Source of the DNA: Alviniconcha marisindica
Taxonomy: Eukaryota > Mollusca > Gastropoda > Provannidae
DNA: 64,000 bases
Direction of reading: 5' to 3'
Assembly (NCBI GenBank): GCA_018857735.1
Contig: JABMCL010000190.1
Coordinates: 780,001-844,000 of the forward strand
The number at the start of each line of letters is the position of its first letter. Position 1 is the first letter of the stretch. The translations under genes and the position numbers were made by a program. This document shows, piece after piece, positions 1 through 11,650 of the stretch. The notes under the pieces are model-generated. The model had not been told where the DNA came from. It made no database searches and saw nothing but the letters and a program-made list of their open reading frames with translations.

Positions 1-16
1 AGAGAGAGAGAGAGAG
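1..16. repeat. (AG)n microsatellite, cut by window edge
   Basis: Eight AG dinucleotides open the window. The array probably continues to the left of it. Confidence 0.85.
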
Positions 17-440
17 TTCCAGATCAGTTGTGCAGCAAAAAGAAGAAGAAAAAGTCATTACTGGTCAAAATACAATGCCGCCGAAGTCGGGGGCTTGACT
101 GACTCCGAAGAAACTGACTGACGTTGCACATGACCATCGCCTGCCAGATTTAGTTGACACTAAGGCACTGCCGTACATATAATTATGATACCGGTAGTCC
201 CTGATGCCTGGGTGTCCCGCGCGGGGCTACTCAGTGACCCACTGCGGACTGACTGAGATGGCTCAGTGTCAGCGGCAGGAACCGTGCTGCCAAGCTGACC
301 GGCCGCTATTCCAAGAACTGTTTCAACGTCCACAGCCCCCCGCATCAGGCTTATTGCGGTTGGGGGGAAGGGGTATGGAACTCGAACTCGAACTCGAAAA
401 CTTTATTTTACAAGGATTGTAGTTTAGTTGTTAGTGGAGG

Positions 441-1160
441 TGGGGGAAGAGGGAGATCAGTACTTTACCTATCGGTACACTGTCACTGTCAGTCATGGGC
501 TTTTGCACTTCAGATGGGCCGCAGTGGACTCAGTGATGCCGGCATGGTGAGCCATTCTTAGTGTTTCATTAATTGTGAAGGACAAAATCACAAGACAGTG
601 TCCACAGATCGCAGCGTTTGAAGAGAAAGAAGAGCCGAAGCGGAATCGAACCGAGGTACCGGCGGTTACTGAACTGAGTTGCTAGCCGCGGCCGGCGTAC
701 CGTCAATCAGTGTCAGGTCACAGCTGTGACCAGCGGCCTAACGGCCTTACCGCTAGGCCAAACCGGCTCACCCGTGGCTGCAATAGCGGACAAAGAAGTA
801 AGTAAACATGATGCTTAACGTCCACAGAAACCGTACGGCTTATTAGGGACGGGGACTGAGAAAGGGGGGAAGGGAGATTATATACCTATCGCTACTGACA
901 CTGTCACCACAAGAATGACTTCTGCATTGAGATGGGCAGCGACGAGAGCCATTTTAATGTTTCAGTAGGAAGTGATGGACGAAGTCACAAGACAGTGTCC
1001 ACAAACCACAACCTTTTTGAAGAGAAAGGAGAGCCGAACGGGCGGCATCGTCAGTCCAGTCGGAACCGAGGACGGTCCCGCGGCTTCCGCGGCCGCTTCA
1101 GTACCGCCGCTAGGCCAAACCGGCTCACTGCGGACAAAGATGATGATGATGAAGTGATGC
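441..1160. repeat. Diverged tandem segmental duplication (~410-bp period)
   Basis: Two copies, about 441-800 and 850-1160, share an ordered series of blocks: a G-rich run, 'tacctatcg', 'cactgtcac', 'agatgggc', 'gagccatt', 'cacaagacagtgtccaca', 'agagccgaa' and 'aggccaaaccggctcac'. Weaker fragments appear before 300 and at about 1200-1300. The copies differ by many substitutions and indels. The short open frames across 930-1200 change between copies and are not coding. Function unknown. Confidence 0.6.
625..775 (-). repeat. Decayed tRNA-derived (SINE-like) segment
   Basis: Read on the minus strand the segment has a box A-like 'tggcctagcggtaagg' followed about 100 bases later by a box B-like 'ggttcgattcc', the layout of an internal RNA polymerase III promoter. 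No cloverleaf can be closed around them, so this is a tRNA-derived repeat relic and not a tRNA gene. A more degraded piece lies in the second copy of the duplication, near 1040-1130. Confidence 0.4.
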
Positions 1161-1479
1161 TTTATGTCCTCAGATGTCAGTTGACATATTAGGGACAAGT
1201 TGTGACCAATGCCGAAGCACGGTGCAATAAATCTTTACCGTCGTCCACGGAAACCGGAACTGAGGCTCGTTAGGACGGACCGGCTGACAGTGCAGGACTG
1301 ACGTCCACCACGATTCTCACAGAGCTCCTGAACTTCATGCGGACAAAGATTTTTCCAAGAGTCTTTTATAGTACAGCCCAGGCAGAGCTACACCATTAGA
1401 AGCCAACTGAATAGCCCCTCAAGTTAACCTGTACGTAGTCTCATCAGAGTTGGGTCCAGGTAGACAGGCTACCTTGAGA

Positions 1480-1600
1480 AGCGCCAGGTTGACAGGCTAC
1501 ACCAGAACCAGTTGCTTCCCTTGATCAGATACTCTCTACCGGCGCCATTGTAGCGCGCGAAGGAAAATCGAAAGGAAGAAGTCCCGACGTTTTTGACAAA
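1480..1600 (+). promoter_or_regulatory. Probable RNF216 5' UTR / proximal promoter
   Basis: The stretch just before the proposed initiation codon at 1601 is richer in CpG ('ccggcgccattg', 'agcgcgcga', 'cccgacg') than the downstream introns, as expected around a housekeeping start site. No TATA box is evident. The start codon context is favourable (A at -3). The transcription start cannot be placed, and an upstream non-coding exon is possible. Confidence 0.4.
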
Positions 1601-1647
1601 ATGTCGGGAGATCCAGGGATGCGAGATTACTTGATAGATCTCAGAAG
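1601..1647 (+). CDS. RNF216: RNF216 exon 1 (start codon)
   Basis: Encodes [15 protein letters not shown] plus two bases of the next codon, then the donor AAG|GTGAAG. ATG has A at -3. The 2-base overhang matches the 1-base start of exon 2 and restores an Arg codon. Too short for an ORF scan. I infer it from splice phase and position in a CpG-rich stretch; transcript data would settle it. Confidence 0.6.
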
Positions 1648-4600
1648 GTGAAGTATGATTTAATAATTTGATTGAAGCGGGTAAAGTGTAATTATAGTAA
1701 ATATGACGAGAAGAAGCTAGGCTAGTAACGTGTGGTGTCACTGTCAGATTAAAATCGAACGAGATTCGTAACGTATGATCCACTGCCCAGTTACTTCCCG
1801 GTATTGAGTATCACAACATCGCTGCGTTCTTACCTTTTATTTGCCCTTAGATTAGAATCGTTCTCCTACCTCATTACCTGATGTTTAGGTGGAAGCCAAC
1901 CTTGAGTCTTTTTGTGTCCTCGCCTTCTTCCCTTCTAAATTTGTATAATCTGTTAAGATAGCTATGTCGGGCGTTTGTTGTTGCAAAACGAAAATAGGCC
2001 AAGGTACAGTGCCAGGAGTAGCACAAACGACGCTTGGAATGGGAGTCTCATGTGCTGATATAGGTGTAGAGACTAGTTACCTGTTCTGGGGGTACACCTA
2101 ACTTTTGTTGTTTTTAGTGTGCATCGATGTCAGCCCTTGACGTTCACGGTTCAGTGTCAGTACTGTTACTGTTAGTACTTGAATCGGCGCTGTACATTGA
2201 CCAATAAATGTGTGTTGTTGTTTTTACTAAATTTAGGTTGTTGGCTCCCCCAGCACCCCCACTCCCTTGTGCACCTTTACAATGTAACAATAGCACTAGC
2301 ACAGTAGCACTAGACTAGCAGTCAGCAGAAAGAGTTAAATGCGTAGGCACTTCAGAAACTGTTGGACTTGGAAGGTCAAATGGGGAACATGTCTATTAAA
2401 TCATGTTAGTCACAGCCAAAGGTCTGCTACTCACAAATGATGTGCATACATAAGGGTGAATGAAACTGTACATGTATGTTACATTGTTACTAAATGTTAG
2501 ATACACATGTTTGTGCATAAATGATAATGTCGTTAATGATTGTTAATGCTGCTAGCATTGTCATTGTGCAAAAATATTGAAATTTGAAGAGACAGTTTTT
2601 ATGCTCATGGAGGCTAGAGGAGAGCTAAGAAGTTGAGGATAGATGCTGAGCTGGACTTTTATCTGCAGTTTTACGTGCATTTCTAGCACAGGTTTATGGT
2701 GTAATTTGCTTAATCACTGCTTAGTGTTTATAAATTGCAAGTGTGTTGCTGCAACTAGTTCAACCCCTGAACATTTTGGTATACATTACATGTATAGGAT
2801 ATAGGCTGTTTAACTTTTTGCCTATGTGTTCAGATTGCTTGAAATGCTGTGCAGAGTTCACCCTCACCATCAACATTTACAGCATTGTTCATTGTAACAT
2901 TATAAATATAATACAGCATACTGTTACTGCAATTACAAATACCACAAATTTATACAATGCAGATAACTCACTTATTTAGTATTGGGATTGTGCCTAATTC
3001 TGCATTTCTGTACACATTTTTCATATAAATTATAAGTTTAGCATGGTATCAACTTGTGAAAAGTGAATATTATAATGTGCAGAGAATGGATTGGTTTTGT
3101 TTAATAGGATTGTATTATACTTAAATAGTTCATAGAAATTATACTACTTAGTACTATATGTATAGTATATAATATATAGTCATGACAGCTGTTATGACTT
3201 TAGTGATTGTATGCACACAGAAAAAGGGAGGAGTGTGGGGTGGGGGTTCAGATGTTAATTGTAATATATTTGTTCAAGAAGATTATGCCCCACTATTTTG
3301 ATGATTTTCTTGTTTACCAATCCAAACAGGCAAATTGCTGGAGGATTGCTGCACCTGACAGTAGAAGAGGATGCAGCGCTGAAGTCACTGCTGGCCGTAT
3401 TCCCACAGCATTCCATGTGGAGTCTGAGTGCCATTGTCGCTCTGCACTCACACCACTTCCAGACCCCAATGCAGAATCTGCTTCCATCCTGCTTGGACTT
3501 TCTGCTTGGGGAGCATGGTGCTGACCTTGATGCCTTTCTGTGCCCACTGACCAGGCTGGATGACCCAGAAACCTTTCTTGGTGAGTAGTTGTTAACTTAT
3601 CTTGCCAGAAAATGACTAAGATTGAGAACGATAATTGATAAATTGCCTGTAATTTTGTATAAATCGGATTACTGATGAGTGAATGAAATGATTACAATTT
3701 TATATATGGCACATGAAAACTTGCAATTGCACGTTTACAGTGCCAGATACATACAGTGCATGATACATGTATATATTATATATATATTATATATATGAGC
3801 CTGTGCCAAAAGGTGCTCGGTGAGGACCATCCATTTTATGGTCGTAAATGCTTCTTCAGGCTTAAGTTTTCTCTGAACAAACCTAACTTTATCTGAAAGA
3901 GTATGCATCAAAGAGATAATAAAGATAAACTTGCCCCCCCCAAAGTCAGTTTTGAGTTAGTAAAATATGAAAATTTACCCCAAAGTGGGGGCCCGAAAAT
4001 CGGCAAAGGAAGGGTGGACATTTGGGTGCACCGCTTCAGTTGTCGTTTTGTTTGCATCTTTCTTCTTTGGGCAATTTTCCCTTTGCTGCCTACAGGACAT
4101 AGTCAAAGCTTTTTAATGTTGAGAAAACGGCTCATAACTTTTTGAAAAATCTGAAAAATTTGAAATAAACATATGTTTATTTGATAAAACGATTGGGTCC
4201 GGTTCCGATGCGAGAAAAGTTCGTCTGCTACTATTCATGCGGACGTGGGTGGTGAAACAAAAAAGCGTTGCTAAAATAGTGTTTAGTAAAAAGCGTGTAA
4301 AAAAGGGGTCCGTTCGTAATAAAAATTTCAAGTTTAAAATTTCAAGTTTTTTTTTTGTCAGTCCTTTACGATCGAAGAAGCCGATTCTGGGGATAAACTC
4401 GATTTTGGACCGGTCTTTTTGCAAAAAAGCGGGCCCATGTTTACCCACAGTGTTTTGGCCTACTTTCTCTTCAAACAGGGTGCCAAAAAGGAACGGTGAG
4501 TGAATTTTGATTTGGGTCATGTCCCTTTTTACAGTTTCGATCGAAATGTGATGTTGCGTCCACAGTTTAAAATAGTTACTTTTCATTGATACAACTTTAT

Positions 4601-7600
4601 TTTTGCATTTTCATTCGTAATTGTAAGCGAAGTGCCATTATTAAACAGGTTTCGGTCGGCATTGTTAAAAATACCCAAGCTGTTTTCGGATGACAAAAGG
4701 GGGCCAGTTTTTTCGATCGCGATGCCGAATTTTGCACAGTAATGTCCACGGATAACAATATTTTTTTTCTTAGTGTTTCGACTGAAAGAGAAAAACTTAA
4801 GTTAAAGTGTTTCTTCGAATGGCGAAAATACCCGTGTTTACGACGGCACACTTTCGGAGTTGATTTCCCGCTGTCGGACAGCGTTTTTTTCATTTGTTCA
4901 GTCGTCGGAACAGCATGATGCCATGACACAAATTCTTACTCCTCAATACACTTCTGAAACCTACGGGTTTATTTTGCCGTCTGTGATGTGAACTAAGATT
5001 TAAAAAAAAGGCATGCCGTAAATTATCTATTTATCCCAAATTTTACAAATTGTAAAAAACACACAACAAAACAAAAAGAAGAAGAAAGAAAAAGAAAGAA
5101 GAATTCCAAAATTTAAACATTGTGTTGGGGAATGTGTTTTTTTAATTTTTTATCTTCCCGGGCCCCCCTTTTTTCCCGGGATGAATAAAGCATATTGTTT
5201 TGTTTTTTATTCTATTTCTAGCAACAGATGCATTCAAAAGTGTGTCTGAAACTAGTGAAAGCCAGTGAACTTTAAATGATGTAGTTTTATATGTGCATTT
5301 CAGACAAATAAATACAGTGCAGATATAAAAAAATTTTCAATTCACTATAAATATGCACGAAGACAAAAAATTCATACAACACAAAAACAATACACTGTGG
5401 CACAATGTAGGGGGGGGTGGAAGTTAGTAGGGATGAAAAGACCAAAAGAACAGAAATTTAAAAAAGAGGGGGAACCCGGTATTTGTGTTTTTATGTTTCA
5501 ACTACAGCACTATATTTTATATTAGTAAAATTTCCTAATGTCTGATATAGATATGTATTATATTCGGGGAAAGTCAAAACACACCACGGGCGGCAACACA
5601 CCAAATACTTATATGCATGTAGGTCTCCAAGTTGATACCTATAAATAAGGGGACAATCCTCAAAAACAGTTGTTAAGATTTTTATTTTTTACACATGCAT
5701 GTTTCTTTTTGGGAAAGAGGTCGATGCTCCAAAAGGGCAAGAGCAAGTGTTTTTTATGACACAGCAGGGGCAACTTAGTGGAGCATGAAGCCAGATTCGT
5801 CCTGGGAAGACTGCAGTACTTAGGAACAGAGAGAAATAAAGATATGTCTCAATGCTGAAGTGCCAAACCCCTGAAAACAAATCTTTTAAATTTATTAGGA
5901 TGGGAAGAATTTGTGTTAACTGGAAAAATTTTCTTCTTTGTCATCAGTTTAAATTTTTTTAAAATTTTTGGTTAAAAAAATTGTTTTTTTGGGGAAAATT
6001 TTTAAAAAATTTGTTTTTTACCGTTTTTTTAAAATCAGTTTCCATTTTTTTTTTTCAATGGGATAATTACAATTGGGTTTTTTTAAGTCACATACTGACT
6101 GTCCAGTGTTACATATTCCATTGTGTCCTCTGATATGCGGGCATCCAAAAGTGCATTACTTTAAATAATGGTTTGGCCTTGTTCAGTATTTACAGCAATG
6201 TGTCAGATGTAGGAAACTAAATGATTTTATTAGCTTGCATGTTTTACAGGAAAGGAAGTGTTGTGTCCACCATAGATTGTTACATCCAACAATAAAAAGC
6301 TGAAAAAGGGCCTTTTACAAAATTACAACTATACAAGCAACTTGTTTAGTGCGCAGTCATTAAAACCACTACTTCAGCTGGTAACATTTGTTCAGTGTAG
6401 GGAAATAGCACTGTTATTTTATAAGCTGTGTATTGGAGCATGGGAAATGTTATGTCCTCCCAAAAATGTTACATCCGACAGATAAAAAGTAAAAAAAAGT
6501 CGTTGATGACCTTATTTCATGCTGCAGTCATGGAAACAACTAGCTTCATAAATTCTAATAAAAACATCCTATTTTTGATTCAGTTTGGTTTCATTTTCAT
6601 TTTATTAAAAAAATTAAATGGCATCTGCGGGTGTAACACAGGAATCATTTTTATGATTTTGAATATGAAATAAAATAAATCAATTTAAGTTTTACTGTCT
6701 TGTTATAAAAGGGGTTTTTTTTTAAATTTATGCAATCATTAAAAACAAGGGTTAAATCAAAACAAAAATTTTTCCTGTGTTCATCCCACAGTTCAGGGGT
6801 CCGTTTTAAAGTCTTTTTTCAGATTGCTTTATCAAGTTATCTTTTTTAGACCCGAAAAAGTATATAAAAAAAACTTATCTTTTAAATGGTGTTACTTGCT
6901 AAATGACTTTTCTGCTTTTATTTTTCACCCTAATGTCCACCTTCTAAGCAGCACCTTTTGGCACATGCTCATATATGTTCTCACAATCTGAAACTACCAA
7001 CAAAGACATTCATACCAATAAAGTACACAACTTCCACCACCATGTAACCAGTAAAACTAAAAGTGCCACTGTTTGTCGCCCAAACCAGAAGATGACTAAG
7101 GATGGTGACCCATGGTGTGTGTTGGTGGGGGGGGGGGGGGGGGGGGGGGGAAAAGAAGAAAAAAAATTAAAACCATTTTTGGGATTTTTTGTAGAGGTTA
7201 GTCTGTAACCCAGCTTTGAAAATTGAAGGCATGGGAGGATTAAAAAGATCAGTTTAAGGGAGATAATTTTTAAATTTCATTAGCATTATCCAAAAAGTTT
7301 CCTCTGGGAAAAAAAAAAAAAAAAAAAAGCAGAAGAAGAAAGGCTTAGAAACCAGTTGTTCTGGTATTGTTTGTAGAGGTTAGTCTGTAACCCAGCTTTG
7401 AAAATTGAAGGCATGGGAGGATTAAATGTGATCAGTGTCAAGGGAGATAATTTTAATTGCATTGGAGCACAGTAAGAAAAAGAGCATTGGCCAAAGGTTT
7501 TAGTTTGTAACATGGGGGATGTGAAATGTCCATGTGTCTACAGAACAACAAAGCTGCATGGAAGTGGTATACACAAAATGGCTAAGAATGATAATGATCC

Positions 7601-10600
7601 AGAAACCTTTCTTGAATTTTGAAACTATGTACATTTAAAGAATGTGTAAGTGCTTAGGGCCTGTGCTGGTTAGGTGCTCAAAGTATCCATTATTATTATT
7701 ATTAATTTAATAGCATTCTGAAAAATTTGTGATGATAGTTCTGTGTAAATGAACCCCTTCACATAGCCCCACTGCCTTTTTTTCAGACCACTTGCTGTTG
7801 ATTTTTAAGACAGTCTTAATGATAGTGGAGTTCCATTGTACTAATTAATCCTCATGCAAGAATGACTAATATCTGTTGCAGATGGAGCCTCACAGCCCCA
7901 TTCACTCAGGGTTTTGAATTCTGCCATGCATACTGATCCATCGGGAGAAAGGTACAGAGCAGTAAAAACGTCTGAACCAGCTGTCACTAGTGCTGCAGGA
8001 TCTACCAGTGTGACTGAGAGTGAGACTGAGCAAACTACTTCAGCTGTACCCATGGCAACAAAGGGCCCACCAGCCTCTGGCACAATCCCAGCTGCATCCA
8101 TGGCAACAGGCTTGTCACTTGAGAGGCAAGCCTCATCAGTGTCCATGGCAAGAAGTGGTCCCACATCCTCTGGCATAGCTGCAGCTGTACCTAAGGCAAC
8201 CTACCTAGCAAGTGGCCTGCCGCTGTGGGGGCAGGCCTCACTTAATGTGTCCATGGCAGCAAGCTCAGTGAGTGGCCACTCTAGATTGAGGCTAGCCTTG
8301 TCAAATGCAGGCCGACTCTCGCTTGAGGCTGCAGCAACTGTCTCAGAGCAAATTGTGCCCAGTGTTTCTGGTCACACCCCTGGTGCTTTTGATGAAACGC
8401 GTGGCAAGTCTGGCCAAACATCTGGTGTTTCTGGTCAAACATCTGTTGATTCCAGTCAGACTTCTGGTGCTTCTCACCACACCGCTGGTGTTTCCAGCCA
8501 CACTTTCAGTGATGTTGGCCAAACTTCTGGTGTTTCTGATTTTGGTGAGGCTTCTGGAGTTCATGACTGGACTTCCACCACTGGTGCTGGCTCAAGCTAC
8601 ACAAGTTCTGAATCGTCTCTGTCTCATCGAGGGACCTCTTCCCCTTGGACTTCAGTCTTGAGCAGGGTTCCAGGCATTTCACTCAAGGAGTCTGCAGCAC
8701 CAGCATCTGCCCCTGCGGGTAGCCAGGACCCTTCTCTGGAACTGTCAAAAGAGCTGTCGGCCAGCAAGACTGTGGTACCCAAGACCTTGGGTGCGAGTGT
8801 TTTTTCTTCAGTTACTGCTGCTGTGTCTTGTTCAGGCTTTGCTGTGTCAAAACCTGAGCCTGCCAGTCCTGCTGCAGACATTTTGGAGCCTGGCAGCTCT
8901 GCGGAACACCCAGAAACAGTGACAGAAAGCCGGAGGTCCAACTCTGCATCGAGCAGGCAGTCTTCAGCTTCAGCCTTGGTCATTGACGTTGTTGTTGGTG
9001 ATGCCGATGATTCTAACAGCCTTCTTTCCAGTTCTGGTGGGTGCAGCAGTCACAAGAAAAGTGAAACCAAGTCAAAAGTACAGCTGTCAGAAGCATGTGA
9101 AAAATGGGATTCCTTGGCAAGTGGATCAGGGTCAGTGAAAGAGTCCCTGCCACTTGCTACAAAGAACAAGTGTGAGGACCATGTGGTTTGGGGATTTGAT
9201 GAATCCAGTTGTGATTCACTCCCAGACATTGAATTCATTAGCAAGCCTGCACCACAGGTGAAACAGGAGAAAAGAGAATCGCCACAACCCTCGGAGACAA
9301 AGAACAATGTTTCTTCCCCAGGGCGTACATCCACACCTGGAACTGAAAGGGAAGCAGCTTCAACCCCACTGTTAGATTCACAAAACTCTGTTGCGTCAGA
9401 TGGGAGTGATCTCCCAGACGTATCAGACAGTTTCTCTCCAAGTGGGACTCCAGAAAAGGGAAATTCAGCCCTGAAGAAATTGGAGAGTTGGTCGGCAGTG
9501 GTGTTTACATGTGCTGGAGGCAGTGGTTACGCACCAGGCGTTGGACTGACATCTGTTGCTGACATGAATTGCAGTGTAAAAGAAACACCTGATGACCTTT
9601 CCTTGAAGAAGAGATCTCTTAATTCCAAAGGAATGAGCAGCAAGAAAGCAGGTTCACAGCTCCCTCAGAAGAAAAGTAGCTGGAATCTGAGTACAGGCCG
9701 TGGAGCGGAAGAATTTTGGCCAAGCTACCATGGAGAAAGCCTGCCTGCCATTAGTCCGCCCAAACGGAAACACTCTGCCTCTCCTTGTGCAGAGGATGAA
9801 AGGCAGAGTAGTGCCAAAAAGCTGCCATCAGCTCCATCATTCTGTCTGAATTCAGGGTCTTGTTCTCAGCGTTTGTCCAACAGTGGTGGAGTGAAGTATC
9901 TTGGCAAAAAGTCACCCAATGGCGGCTCAACAACTGCCTTTACAGTCCTGTCTACTTCTTTGTCTAATAACAATGACAGCATTCCTCTTGCTGTGGGGGA
10001 AGACTTGCGAACAGAACTGAATGCCCCCCTCCAGTTCAAACGTGGGACCAGCAAACCTTCGGCTTCGGCTACCAGCGAATCCATACCTGACACCAGAAGC
10101 GATTTTCAGAAGAGAATGGATGATATTGATGCAGACCTTCTTCGTTTAAACAGATTTATGGGAACCACGCTCAGTATGAGTGCAGACTTTGAGTCAGACG
10201 CTCGGTCAGGTTTAAATCTGCAAACTGTCCCATCTTCCTCCACAAGCCTTTTACTTTCAGCCTTGCTGGGGCGGCGCGGGACACACCCTAGCATCCCATC
10301 CTTGAACAGGCCCATTGTTACATCTGCAGCTAGCACTAGTACCAGTACCGTTACTGCGGCCCACAGTGTTTTTGGGCCTGATCCCAACGAAGTGGAGCTC
10401 CCTCCAGGAGCTGCACTGCGGAAGTCATTGAAGACTTACAGTCGAGCTGCTCACAGTCAAGCACCAAAACCTTCCCAGTTTTCTCCTCTGCTTGGCCAGA
10501 GTCATCAAATGGCAGAACCGGTGATAGAACCCTCCACCTTCAAATCTCAACTGACAGCAAACCTGACAGCCAAGCCCTCAAACTCCACATCTGAACTCTC

Positions 10601-11619
10601 AGCCACACTCACAGCAGACAGTGTGACAGACCCCTATGAGCTCACATCTGTGTCAGCTGATAGTGCATTTGCAAAGAAGAAGAAGAAGAAGAAAAAGAAG
10701 AAGAAGAAAAAGGGGATGGCATTTGCAGAGAGTGAGGTGAGCAGAGCTCACCAACTCCCACTGCCTAGCAGTGGATTTGGAAGTGTGACTACAGCTCACG
10801 CCCACAGCAGCAGCACCAGCAGTTCATTTGGGGCCCAGTCCAAGTCAGTGAACATCCCTGTGTCACACTCACACTGGCCCCTTGCCTCCAGACCCGGGGT
10901 CCTTGCAGGCTTGGCTGCTCTGGGCAGAACACCAGCAGAGCCCCTGCCCTCCACAAACCTTGCAAAGCAGCCCCAGCCTGAGCTCCCTGGTTCTGTCATT
11001 GATCTGGCATCCGGTGTCAACCGTTTTCTGCCAGATCCTGTCATTGATGTTGATGCAGTGCCTGTGCTTCTGGATGACAGGTATGCCATGTTGTTGGGTG
11101 TGGGTGGATTGGTGTGTGTGTGTGTTGGGGGGGGGGGGGGGGGGGGGGGGGGAAGCAGTGTAGAAACTGTTCTGGAATGTGTGTTGTATAAAGTACATGT
11201 AGAGTGAGGTTGGAAATGGAGTGTGGACAAGTTATGACCACTGGACTGTTGAACAACCGACCAGTGACCATGAGGATAAAATATCTTGTAGTTGTGTGAG
11301 CTACTGTTTGTTGTCTCAGTTTCAGCTGGGATGGTATGTTTGTTAGTAACAATATTGCAGTTATCCTCTTCTGATTGCATTCACGTAGTTGGCCTTGCAA
11401 TGATTACCCTAGATATAATTTGTCAAACCAGGGTGACATCTATTAGACGGTGAAAGTGGTTCATGAAGACCGGTCAGACAATCACTGTAAGTGTAACCCG
11501 TCAGGTGTATGCATGGCCACCTATACTAATACTAGAGCTCTACTAGCAAACACTCTGCTCCCTTACCCATCTAGAACACACACACACACACGCACACGAC
11601 ATGCATGCATTGTACAGTG

Positions 11620-11650
<31 letters not shown>

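Noticed and set aside
932..1198. 86-codon Arg/Gly-rich frame near the left end
   Set aside because: The homologous duplicate at about 560-760 does not keep the frame, and the segment overlaps a tRNA-like repeat.
4113..4929. Two minus-strand frames of 157 and 110 codons
   Set aside because: AT-rich, no catalytic motif; kept only as a remark on the TIR element.
10796..11400. Antisense frames opposite RNF216 exon 3 and its donor
   Set aside because: Shadows of the coding exon and of a poly-G tract (poly-Pro); no splice or domain support.
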